Made by a program: the position numbers and the translations under genes
Notes under the pieces: model-generated
Database searches by the model: none
What the model was told of the DNA's origin: nothing
Seen by the model: only the letters and a program-made list of their open reading frames with translations
In this document: positions 6,594-13,139 of the stretch, piece by piece
How positions within the stretch are numbered: position 1 is the stretch's first letter
Layout: each line of letters begins with the position of its first letter
Assembly: GCA_030683195.1 (NCBI GenBank)
Contig: JAUXQA010000144.1
Span: 1-13,139, forward strand
Origin: Rhodoferax sp.
Lineage (GTDB): Bacteria; Pseudomonadota; Gammaproteobacteria; Burkholderiales; Burkholderiaceae_C
Direction of reading: 5' to 3'
DNA: 13,139 nt

Positions 6594-7988
6594 CTATTCC
6601 ACCCGCTCGACCGCCGGCATACCCCAACTGCCGTCCATACCGGCCGCTTTGGGCCAGTACAGGCGTGCGTTGAGCAAGAAGGGCTCTCCCGCTTTCACGG
6701 GCAACCAGTTGCTTTGCAGCTTACCCTCCGGGGCTTGGGCCTGCACCAGCAGGTCCAGCGAGCCGTCGGGGTTGTAGACCAAGGGGTCACGGTCACCCAG
6801 CGCGTAGCGATTCACCGGGTTGTCAATCAAGAAGTCATCGGCACCGTAAGCCGTGACGGACCAAAACGCGTGGACCGGTGGCAACTCGCCCACCTTGAAA
6901 TGCAGGCGGTAGCGGTGTTGCCCGTTCAGGGCTTGGCCGCCTCCATCGACCCGGGCGTTGGGGTAAGTGGCATCGGCGGGCAAGTTGGCGCCAATGCCCA
7001 CCATGGCCACCACCGCGCGGATGTTGTAGGCGGTGCCGTACTGGCCCAGGATGGCGGGCGGCGTGGACCAGCCGCGCACCAGGTCACGCGGCTTCTTTAA
7101 TTCCTTGGCCACGGTCCAGTCCGCAATCCAGCGACCCAAAGTCACGGCCCATCGGTCCGGCAGACCCCACTGCGGCACCTGGCCGGGCGCCACGCCCAAG
7201 CGTGCCAGTTTGGACATCATGGGGGCATCGGCCGCGCTGGGTGGGTTGGCCACCATCAGTTGGGCCAGCCGGGTGAAGAACGCCTCGGTGCCCATGGCGG
7301 CCATCTGCACAGTGGGCGGGTTGGGGCGAACCGCTGCTGCTTGCCAGGTGCTTGAGGGCTCGTCTTGCCCCGCTTGCCAGGCCAGCAGGGTGCGCAACTT
7401 GAGCGCGTCCTGCAGGCGGTGCACCTGCGGGTAATCGACCACCCCGTTGGTCTGGGTGCGGCCAATTAGCCACACCATTTGCGTGGGCGAGCGCAACAGG
7501 GTCAGGCCCGCGGGCACGGTGCCTTGCCATTTGGGGCCGGCCAGCAGGTACTGGCCGCCAGCCTGCCCGGTGCTGCGGGTGCCGGGCACGGCAAAGACGT
7601 TGGTCCAGGCGTCCATGAAGGGCATCAGCTCATAGCGCTGGTCGTTGGCCGCCATCTCGAACACCCACGGCCCTTGGCTCATGTCGATGAAGGCGGTGGT
7701 GTAAAGTGTGTCGACGTTGGGGCGAACCACCTCCCTGAAATCCGCGCCGGGAAACTGGCGCACCCGGCGCAGTTGGTTCTGGGGGCCGACGGTCAGCGCA
7801 GCGTTGGCCCGCGTTACGTCCATGATGACCAGTGGGTAGCCAAAAATATAGGCCTCGGCCCCCAGCACAATCTGCTCGGACTTGGCATACAACCCGCCCA
7901 CCAGCAAGACCAGGGGCAGGGCAATGGCCACGATGGCGCGCTTGAGGCGGGCAAGGCGGCGTGCGGGGGAGCTTGCAGGTGAGTTCAT
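6594..7988 (-). CDS. Membrane-anchored DUF1254/DUF1214 protein
   Basis: This is a 464-residue protein of unknown biochemical role. Residues 17-35 form one hydrophobic segment after an Arg/Lys-rich start, so it is a signal anchor or signal peptide placing the rest in the periplasm. The DUF1254 domain spans about 43-175 (AEAYIFGYPLVIMD, NVDTLYTTAFIDMSQGPWVF). DUF1214 spans about 345-448 (FWSVTAYGADDFLIDNPVNR, SNWLPVKAGEPFLLNARLYW). Both are full length, the usual arrangement for the family. Its ATG overlaps the FGE stop codon as ATGA, so it is probably translationally coupled and is the last gene of the cluster. The position suggests a role in the same envelope process as the sulfatase, perhaps binding the substrate or product; that is inference. 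Confidence 0.93.
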   Translation of the reverse strand: MNSPASSPARRLARLKRAIVAIALPLVLLVGGLYAKSEQIVLGAEAYIFGYPLVIMDVTRANAALTVGPQNQLRRVRQFPGADFREVVRPNVDTLYTTAFIDMSQGPWVFEMAANDQRYELMPFMDAWTNVFAVPGTRSTGQAGGQYLLAGPKWQGTVPAGLTLLRSPTQMVWLIGRTQTNGVVDYPQVHRLQDALKLRTLLAWQAGQDEPSSTWQAAAVRPNPPTVQMAAMGTEAFFTRLAQLMVANPPSAADAPMMSKLARLGVAPGQVPQWGLPDRWAVTLGRWIADWTVAKELKKPRDLVRGWSTPPAILGQYGTAYNIRAVVAMVGIGANLPADATYPNARVDGGGQALNGQHRYRLHFKVGELPPVHAFWSVTAYGADDFLIDNPVNRYALGDRDPLVYNPDGSLDLLVQAQAPEGKLQSNWLPVKAGEPFLLNARLYWPKAAGMDGSWGMPAVERVE

Positions 7989-9037
7989 GGTCCGGGGGCT
8001 ATCAGGATGGTTCTAAAACCCAGGTGGCTGGTGCCCAGGTCATCGTCTTGTGGTTGGCGCGCGCCCGAGCGGTAACGCATGCAGTAGTTGGGCGCACACA
8101 AAAACGAGCCGCCCTTGATGACCCGCTGCCCCACTGCCGCCACGGCGCGCACATCGGACGGCATGGGCAGCGCCACACCGGGTTCGGGATGGGTCGGCGT
8201 ATAGGCATCAGAGGTCAGTTCCCAGACATTGCCGATCATGTCAAAGAGCCCCAGCGCGTTGGGCGCATAACACCCCACAGGCGCCAGCCCGACAAAGCCA
8301 TCGTCACCCGAATTCACCACGGGAAAAAGGCCTTGCCAGGTGTTAGCCTGTGCGGGTTGGGCGTGGTCTTGCGCGGCCCGGGTTTGGCCAGCGCGAGCGG
8401 CCCATTCCCACTGCGCCTCAGAAGGCAAACTGCGGCCCTTCCAGCGGGCGTAGGCCTGGGCGTCTTCAAAGGCAAGAGTCACCACCGGAAAAGCGCCCCG
8501 CCCATCAATCGAGGTGGTGGGGCCACCGGGGTGGCGCCAGTTGGCACCGGGCAGGTAACGCCACCACTGGGTCACATGGCCACCGCCCCGCACGTCGTTG
8601 GGCATGACAAACACGACGGCGCCGGGTTGCTGCATGTCGGGCGGCAGGCCCGTGTGCTTTGTCACGTCTACCGCGCGCTCGGCGAGCGTGACATAGCCGG
8701 TAGCCCGCACAAACCCGGCGAACTCGTCATTGGTGACCTCGGTGCGGTCCATCCACACGCCCGCCACGGTGGTCTGGCGGATGGGTTGCTCCTCGGGGTT
8801 TTCCGTGTCGCCGAACTCAAACGTACCGCCGGGCACCCACACCATGCCGGGGTGGGGGGCGCTGGCAGGCTGGGCGGGCAAGGCGCAGTGCGAGGGTGCC
8901 TGCACCGCCTGCATGGCTGTCTGGCGCCCCCACCAAAACCACAGTGACACGCCGACGGCCAACAGCAAGAGGCCGCCCGCAACTGAGTAGCGCCGCCAGA
9001 AGGGGCGCGTTTCTTCACGCACGGGGCCCCCGCGCAT
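7985..9037 (-). CDS. Membrane-anchored formylglycine-generating enzyme
   Basis: This FGE-sulfatase-domain protein (SUMF1 type, 350 residues) would oxidise the active-site Cys of a sulfatase to formylglycine using O2 and copper. The domain spans about 63-347: MVWVPGGTFEFGD, DRTEVTNDEFAGFV, LPSEAQWEWAARAG and GNVWEL. The catalytic copper-binding pair is present as Cys314 and Cys319 in KGGSFLCAPNYCMRYRSGAR, the same spacing as in human SUMF1, so this is a true FGE and not one of the many related domains lacking the pair. Residues 19-37 are a single hydrophobic segment after an Arg-rich start, so the enzyme appears anchored with its active site in the periplasm. The ATG shares a base with the sulfatase stop (TGATG), so the two are coupled. 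Many bacterial FGEs lack such an anchor. Confidence 0.95.
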   Translation of the reverse strand: MRGGPVREETRPFWRRYSVAGGLLLLAVGVSLWFWWGRQTAMQAVQAPSHCALPAQPASAPHPGMVWVPGGTFEFGDTENPEEQPIRQTTVAGVWMDRTEVTNDEFAGFVRATGYVTLAERAVDVTKHTGLPPDMQQPGAVVFVMPNDVRGGGHVTQWWRYLPGANWRHPGGPTTSIDGRGAFPVVTLAFEDAQAYARWKGRSLPSEAQWEWAARAGQTRAAQDHAQPAQANTWQGLFPVVNSGDDGFVGLAPVGCYAPNALGLFDMIGNVWELTSDAYTPTHPEPGVALPMPSDVRAVAAVGQRVIKGGSFLCAPNYCMRYRSGARQPQDDDLGTSHLGFRTILIAPGP

Positions 9038-10707
9038 CAGTTCGCCCAGTAGGTGTACTCATCCTCTGGCTTGGCTTTTTGATCAAGTGTTTTATCTATG
9101 GCGATGGGCAGCTCGATGAACGAGGGCCACAGGGGCTGCGGCATGGGGTCGTGGTGGGCTTTGAGCCGTGTTTTCATTTGCGCCAGCTTCTCGGGCTGGC
9201 TGGTCGCGAGGTTGGTCTTCTCGGTCGGGTCCACGTTCAGGTTGAACAACCAGTCTTTTTTGGGGCGCTCGGACACGATCAGCTTCCAGCCCTGCTCCTG
9301 CATGGCGCGGTAGGGCCCATCCCGCCAGAACAGCGGGCGCTGCGGCTGCTGGACCGGCGGCGAATTCGCGCCCAGAAAAGGCAGCAAATTCACGCCGTCA
9401 ATCACCCGGTCGGTGGGCAGGCGGGCACCCGCAGCGGCCAGCACGGTGGGCAGGATGTCAATGTTGGACACAGGTGGCTTGTACTGGGTGCCGGGCGCAA
9501 TGTGGCCCGGCCACTTGGCCACATAGGGCACGCGCAAGCCGCCCTCAAATAATGTCAGCTTCCAGCCCCGGTAGGGCTTGTTGACCTCGGGCAAGCCGAT
9601 GTAACCCGGTGCGCCGTTGTCGCTGGAGAAGATGACGATGGTGTTGTCGTCCAACCCCTCGTCCTTGAGGGTTTGCAGGACCCGGCCCACACTGCGGTCA
9701 ATGGAGCGCACCATGCCGGCATACACGCGGCGCCGGTGGTCGGGGATGCCACTCAAGGCGTCGTAGTCGGCCTTGCTGGCTTGCAGCGGGGTGTGCGGGC
9801 CCCAGTGGGCCAGGTACATGAAGAACGGGCGATTTCTGTTCTTCTTGATGGCCGTCACAGCCTCGTCGGTGTAGTAGTCGGCGAGGTACTTGGCGGGCTC
9901 AAACCACTTGCCGCCGTTGTAACTGGCGGCAAAACGCATGTTGGGCCACAGGAATTTGTCGATGGGGTCGAAGTCCTGTCTGGAGTTTTGCACGTCGGGC
10001 GAATTCACCGGCATGTGCAGGCCGCTTTCCATGAACAGGGTCTCATCAAAGCCCTGGTTGTTGGGCCGCATCTCGGGCGTACTGCCCAAATGCCATTTGC
10101 CAATGTGCAGCGTGTGGTAACCGCTGGCCTTCAAGGCTTCGGCCACGGTGATCTCTGAGGCGGGCATGCCCAGCTCATTGAAGCTCTTGGCACTTTGGGA
10201 TTTCTCCTTGTCGACGAGGACCGGATGCAGGTTGTCCGTGTCGGCGTACAGAGCGCCCGCCACGCGCGCCATGGCACCGGGCGTGGGGGTGAATTCCACG
10301 CCAAAGCGCCAAGGGTAGCGCCCGGTCATGAGTGCCGCGCGGGACACGGTGCAAACCGCCGCGCCCGCGTAGCCCTGGTCAAAGCGCACACCATCACGGG
10401 CAATGGAGTCAATGTTCGGTGTGGGCACGCCTTCTGCCGTCAAACCGCCGCCATTTGTGGATACGTCGTTGATGCCCAAGTCGTCGGCCAGGATGACGAT
10501 GATGTTGGGCGGGCGTTTTGCCAGGGGCTGTTGCGTGACCTCGGGCCCGGCCAGCCAGGGCACAGGGCGGTTGGGGTCGCGCGGGTTGGTGAGGTCGGTG
10601 AACCACCCCAGCGAATACTGGAACACATACAGACGGTTTACATAAACCACGGCAGCCAGGCTGACCAGCACGATGCCGGTAACCAGAAATTTTTTACGAC
10701 TATTCAT
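9037..10707 (-). CDS. Membrane-anchored S1-type sulfatase
   Basis: This is a 556-residue type I sulfatase, which would hydrolyse sulfate esters in the periplasm. Residues 7-24 are a signal anchor. The catalytic domain begins at PPNIIVILADDLG with the metal-binding Asp75-Asp76. The formylglycine site is Cys119 in AAVCTVSRAALMTGRYPWR (codon 10353-10351). The following helix and TGR are canonical, but the core is C-T-V-S-R, not C-x-P/A-x-R. GKWHLG and SSDNG, holding further metal and sulfate ligands, are present, and the length is normal. The ATG at 10707 has GGAG nine bases upstream. It is immediately followed by the FGE that would activate it. The gap of 67 bases to the upstream gene is the longest in the cluster. 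Substrate is unknown; arylsulfatase naming would be a guess. Confidence 0.95.
   Translation of the reverse strand: MNSRKKFLVTGIVLVSLAAVVYVNRLYVFQYSLGWFTDLTNPRDPNRPVPWLAGPEVTQQPLAKRPPNIIVILADDLGINDVSTNGGGLTAEGVPTPNIDSIARDGVRFDQGYAGAAVCTVSRAALMTGRYPWRFGVEFTPTPGAMARVAGALYADTDNLHPVLVDKEKSQSAKSFNELGMPASEITVAEALKASGYHTLHIGKWHLGSTPEMRPNNQGFDETLFMESGLHMPVNSPDVQNSRQDFDPIDKFLWPNMRFAASYNGGKWFEPAKYLADYYTDEAVTAIKKNRNRPFFMYLAHWGPHTPLQASKADYDALSGIPDHRRRVYAGMVRSIDRSVGRVLQTLKDEGLDDNTIVIFSSDNGAPGYIGLPEVNKPYRGWKLTLFEGGLRVPYVAKWPGHIAPGTQYKPPVSNIDILPTVLAAAGARLPTDRVIDGVNLLPFLGANSPPVQQPQRPLFWRDGPYRAMQEQGWKLIVSERPKKDWLFNLNVDPTEKTNLATSQPEKLAQMKTRLKAHHDPMPQPLWPSFIELPIAIDKTLDQKAKPEDEYTYWAN
10351..10353 (-). other. Predicted formylglycine cysteine codon
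   Basis: TGC for Cys119 of the sulfatase lies within C-T-V-S-R. Valine (GTG) stands where Pro or Ala is expected two residues on; Arg four residues on is kept. Confidence 0.8.
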
Positions 10708-10774
10708 GACCGCAGTCTCCGACGCGAATTTGCCTGCAACGTATCTGGCTGTGATGGAAGGGGTCCAATGAACT

Positions 10775-11392
10775 TCATCGCACCAGCAGATAAGTGACCG
10801 AGCCCAGCACCGCCAAAAGACCTGCCACCGCGCTGCGCACCAGGATCAGGCTCACCAGAGGTTTGACCGGAAACACATGCGTTTTTTCGATCGCAGCCCA
10901 TTTGTGGACAAAGATGTTGGCGTCCGAGCTTTGCAGGGCAAAGCGCAAAAAGTCGCGCCGGCTGCGGTAGCGCACCATGGCTACGTAGTGCCAGGCATCG
11001 GCGCCCTCGGGTTCAATGAACGAGCCGCTGCGGCGCGCCACAAACACCACGATGTTGCCGTTTCTCAGCAGCGGCCACAGGATGGCCTTGGCGTAGCGCC
11101 GGTCTGCCGCCCGGGAGTCGTCCCCCAGGTCATAGCCCGGGGGGTAGAGCGCCTTGGGGCGGTAGCGCACCAGGTTTTGCATCACAAACTCCTGGCCGTC
11201 ATCGCTGGCTGCCAACTGGCGCAACTCATCCAGGGCGGCCCGGCTGTGCTCGTCGGTCAGGCGGGTACTGATCCGCTGCATGACCGCTTCCACCTCGGCC
11301 GGACTCATGGGCTTGCCCCGCCCGCCATACCAAAGGTGAAACACGCCGTACAAAACCACCAGCGGGATGACCACCAAAAGCCAGGTCGCCAT
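10775..11392 (-). CDS. Unrecognised protein with two membrane segments
   Basis: This is a 205-residue protein with an N-terminal hydrophobic segment (4-20), a soluble middle of about 150 residues and a C-terminal hydrophobic segment (178-202). The middle has the strand-and-helix rhythm of a dimeric alpha/beta barrel similar to DUF1330-type proteins: EFVMQNLVRYRPK, a YAKAILWPLLRNGN helix, NIVVFVARRSG, and AWHYVAMVRYRSRRDFLRF. That likeness is inference. If both segments span the membrane, the two termini are on the same side and the barrel faces the other. The ATG comes three bases after the preceding stop, so it is coupled to the PF10118 gene. Start choice is secure because of that spacing. 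No enzyme residues are obvious. Confidence 0.85.
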   Translation of the reverse strand: MATWLLVVIPLVVLYGVFHLWYGGRGKPMSPAEVEAVMQRISTRLTDEHSRAALDELRQLAASDDGQEFVMQNLVRYRPKALYPPGYDLGDDSRAADRRYAKAILWPLLRNGNIVVFVARRSGSFIEPEGADAWHYVAMVRYRSRRDFLRFALQSSDANIFVHKWAAIEKTHVFPVKPLVSLILVRSAVAGLLAVLGSVTYLLVR

Positions 11393-11395
11393 GCC

Positions 11396-12220
11396 CTAAG
11401 CCGCCCGCCCAACGACCGAGAACTGCGCGGTGTTGTCCTGCAACCATTGCGCTGACAGCGGAGCCTCATGCTGGCTGGGGTGAAACTGCGGCGAGAGGTA
11501 GTCACGCCATAGGCCGTAGTTGCTGCGGATCATGCCGTCTCGGGCAAACAGCAATTTAGCCCCGCTGCGCCAGGTGCTCAGCTTGAACAGGCTGCCGTCA
11601 TGCCACAGGTTGCGCACCGTCTGGCGCAGCACATCGCTCAGGAAAGTAACAGTGATGTAGCGGAAGATGCGAATGCGCCACAGGTGGTTGCCGCTCATGG
11701 CCTGGTAGATGTCATAGGCCGTATTGCGGTGCTCGGACTCTTCGGCGCTGTGCCACAGCCACAGGGTCTTGAGGCGCGGCTCGGCCCCTTCAAGGGCCTC
11801 GGGGTGGTGCAGCATCCAGTCCGCAAAGATGGCGGTGAAATGCTCGGTGGCGGCAGTGGCCGCCACATGAATGCGCACGTCGCGGTGGGCATTGGCCTTG
11901 AGCCGGCGAAGGGCGCGTTGCTCGATCTCATTGCGAAAGCCCAGGCGCTCCAGATGCCCGTTGAACAGCGCATGAATGCGCCGGTGCGTGGCCTCCTGCC
12001 CGACAAAGCCCTGCACCTCGGCAGCAAAGCGCTCTTGCTCTGGGGATGGCAAGGTTTTGAGGCCGTTGCGCACAGAGTCCATGAAGTACTGCTCCCCCAC
12101 AGGAAAGCTCATGGACAAGGCGCTGAAAAACGCCGACCTGAATGCATCGCCCCCATTCCAGCGGGCTTCAAACGGGGTGTTCAAGTCAATCAACAATCGT
12201 CGGACGACTAATTCGGTCAT
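11396..12220 (-). CDS. PF10118-type 'metal-dependent hydrolase', diiron-like
   Basis: This is a 274-residue protein of the family annotated as predicted metal-dependent hydrolase (PF10118). Recognition rests on FPVGEQYFMDSVR (39-51), GFVGQEATHRRIH (71-83), ATEHFTA (124-130) and WHSAEESEHRNTAYDIY (156-172). Placed together, Glu43, Glu76-x2-His79, Glu126 and Glu161-x2-His164 make the four-Glu, two-His set of a ferritin-like diiron site in a helical bundle. An oxidase, oxygenase or desaturase-like role is therefore as plausible as hydrolysis. The protein appears mostly helical; a hydrophobic amphipathic stretch near 183-200 may touch the membrane. The ATG at 12220 has GGAAG seven bases upstream and lies about 40 bases from the predicted transcription start. 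It is the first gene of the cluster. Relatives are often found near lipid or fatty-acid genes. Confidence 0.9.
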   Translation of the reverse strand: MTELVVRRLLIDLNTPFEARWNGGDAFRSAFFSALSMSFPVGEQYFMDSVRNGLKTLPSPEQERFAAEVQGFVGQEATHRRIHALFNGHLERLGFRNEIEQRALRRLKANAHRDVRIHVAATAATEHFTAIFADWMLHHPEALEGAEPRLKTLWLWHSAEESEHRNTAYDIYQAMSGNHLWRIRIFRYITVTFLSDVLRQTVRNLWHDGSLFKLSTWRSGAKLLFARDGMIRSNYGLWRDYLSPQFHPSQHEAPLSAQWLQDNTAQFSVVGRAA

Positions 12221-12258
12221 GGTTCGGCTTCCAATCAGGTGCAGATACGCAATATTTT

Positions 12259-12276
12259 CAATACACCACTGTATTG
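12259..12276. promoter_or_regulatory. Palindromic operator candidate over the -10 box
   Basis: CAATACA-CCAC-TGTATTG is a perfect 7-4-7 inverted repeat. It covers the -10 box and the predicted start point of the minus-strand promoter, the classical site for a repressor, for example of the TetR family. The regulator is not in the window. A second small inverted pair, TTGAC/GTCAA at 12278-12296, abuts it. Confidence 0.6.
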
Positions 12277-12296
12277 TTTGACGCGTTCACTGTCAA
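12268..12296 (-). promoter_or_regulatory. Sigma70-like promoter of the five-gene cluster
   Basis: On the minus strand a perfect -35 TTGACA (12296-12291) is followed after 17 bases by TACAGT (12273-12268), four of six matches to TATAAT. Transcription would start near 12261, about 40 bases before the ATG at 12220. Confidence 0.7.
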
Positions 12297-12327
12297 CCCG
12301 GGCATACCCGAATGGGCTTTTGACGCG
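12277..12327 (+). repeat. Direct repeat TTTGACGCG, 42 bases apart
   Basis: TTTGACGCG occurs at 12277-12285 and 12319-12327, exactly four helical turns apart, in the divergent gap. Each copy contains TTGACG, close to a -35 hexamer for the rightward gene, but neither has a good -10 at the right distance. It may be a tandem regulator site or chance. Confidence 0.3.
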
Positions 12328-12365
12328 CCCAACGTACATTACTGTCTTGAAAAGGAATCTGACCG

Positions 12366-13139
12366 ATGGAGCAACAAACCGTACAGCTGCTAGCGATCCT
12401 GGGCGTCTTGCTCAGCTTTGGTGTGGTCGAGCTGGTGCAGGGCCGTTTTTTTGCGCCCGAGGCCACCCGCGAGGACAACCGGCTGGACATCGCGGTGACG
12501 CTGCTGTTCCCCCTGATCTCGGGCGGCGTGCTGGCCGCCTCCACCGCCCTGTGTGCGTGGCTACTGCCGGAGCAACGCGGCGCGCTGGCGCACTGGCCGG
12601 TGTGGCAAATGTTGCTGGTGCTGCTGCTGGCCGACGACCTCACCCAGTATTTTTGGCACCGCCTCAGCCACACCTCCTTTTTGTGGCCACTGCACCGGGC
12701 GCACCACTCAGCGGCCTATATGAGCGTGCGCATTGTCTACCGCAACAACGCGTTTTATTACGCCCTGATGCCGGGCCTGTGGCTCTCGGGCCTGCTGGTG
12801 TTCATGGGTTTTGGCTGGGTGTATGTGGGCTACACCATCGTCAAGCTCACGGTGATCATTGGCGCGCATTCCGCCGTGCGCTGGGACCAGTGGTTGTACC
12901 GGTACCGCGTGCTGGCGCCGCTGGCCTGGGTGCTGGAGCGCACCATCTCCACCCCCGCCACCCACTTTGCCCACCATGCCCTGACCGAGGACGATGGCGT
13001 GGGCCACTACACCGGCAACTTTGGAAATTTGCTGTTTGTGTGGGACATGCTGTTTGGCACCGCGCACATCACCCGGCGCTACCCCAAGGCCTATGGGTTG
13101 GCCGATGACCGGGCGCACGGCTCGGAGCCCTGGCTGGCG
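12366..13139 (+). CDS. Sterol desaturase/fatty acid hydroxylase family, partial
   Basis: This is an integral-membrane diiron oxygenase of the fatty acid hydroxylase superfamily (PF04116 type); 258 codons are visible and there is no stop before the window ends. Three His boxes are present: HRLSH (98-102), HRAHH (110-114) and HFAHH (200-204). Hydrophobic segments lie at about 7-22, 42-64, 80-90 and 133-165. These enzymes hydroxylate or desaturate lipids, sterols or carotenoids using O2. The ATG at 12366 follows AAGGA at ten bases. A longer overlapping frame (12239-13108) has no such features and is a shadow. The gene is divergent from the PF10118 gene across a 145-base regulatory gap, so co-regulation is plausible. 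Only a C-terminal tail should be missing. Confidence 0.93.
   Translation, partial: MEQQTVQLLAILGVLLSFGVVELVQGRFFAPEATREDNRLDIAVTLLFPLISGGVLAASTALCAWLLPEQRGALAHWPVWQMLLVLLLADDLTQYFWHRLSHTSFLWPLHRAHHSAAYMSVRIVYRNNAFYYALMPGLWLSGLLVFMGFGWVYVGYTIVKLTVIIGAHSAVRWDQWLYRYRVLAPLAWVLERTISTPATHFAHHALTEDDGVGHYTGNFGNLLFVWDMLFGTAHITRRYPKAYGLADDRAHGSEPWLA

Noticed and set aside
6492..7982. Long plus-strand frames opposite the DUF1254 gene
   Set aside because: These are antisense shadows of a high-G+C gene; no motifs or ribosome sites.
8001..9018. Plus- and minus-strand alternative frames within the FGE gene
   Set aside because: The FGE frame has the full domain with both catalytic cysteines; the other frames are Arg/Pro/Ala-rich shadows.
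12239..13108. Plus-strand frame of 289 codons at the right end
   Set aside because: It lacks hydrophobic segments and His boxes. The frame from 12366 has all three His boxes and a ribosome site, and continues past the window.
1..13139. CRISPR arrays, tRNA or rRNA genes, phage or toxin-antitoxin genes
   Set aside because: No regularly spaced repeats, cloverleaf-type sequences or typical small paired genes were seen on either strand.

Overview
The window looks like a chromosomal accessory stretch of a betaproteobacterium, most likely of the Comamonadaceae/Burkholderiales (Rhodoferax, Polaromonas or Variovorax type). The grounds are the integron-integrase remnant of betaproteobacterial type at the left edge, the high G+C of most genes, ATGA/TGATG gene overlaps, and an intergenic element at about 6454-6522 resembling a short repeat remembered from this family. 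The assignment is inference; no rRNA or other marker gene is present.

Left part (1-6067). The window opens with a frameshifted 3' fragment of an integron integrase (plus strand, ends at 578). Four minus-strand enzyme genes follow, spaced by long intergenic stretches. They are an MDR-type oxidoreductase whose best-placed start codon is ATC (776-1927), a classical SDR dehydrogenase (2025-2816), an isochorismatase-like cysteine hydrolase in visibly lower-G+C DNA (3415-3963), and an NTF2/SnoaL-like domain fused to an SDR (4540-5637). The last is divergent from an HxlR-family regulator (5690-6067), its probable controller. The stretches 2817-3414, 3964-4539 and 6068-6593 hold no convincing intact gene. 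They look like decayed or repeat-type DNA, so this half reads as a patchwork of insertions.

Right part (6594-13139). A compact minus-strand five-gene cluster reads from 12220 down to 6594. Its genes are a PF10118-type 'metal-dependent hydrolase' with a diiron ferritin-like residue pattern, an unrecognised protein with two membrane segments, a membrane-anchored S1-type sulfatase, a membrane-anchored formylglycine-generating enzyme (FGE), and a membrane-anchored DUF1254/DUF1214 protein. Sulfatase and FGE overlap by one base and FGE and the DUF1254 gene by four, so translational coupling is likely. A strong sigma70-like promoter (TTGACA, 17 bp, TACAGT) lies ahead of 12220, and a perfect 7-4-7 palindrome covers its -10 box, a typical repressor operator arrangement. 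On the other side of this 145-bp region a divergent sterol desaturase/fatty acid hydroxylase-type gene (12366 onward) runs off the window end.

The main proposal is that 6594-13139 encodes an envelope system. A sulfatase with an unusual C-T-V-S-R active-site motif would be matured outside the cytoplasm by a co-encoded anchored FGE, together with two predicted diiron proteins and two proteins of unknown function, all under one repressor. A sulfated lipid, sterol or aromatic substrate is plausible but not shown by the sequence.
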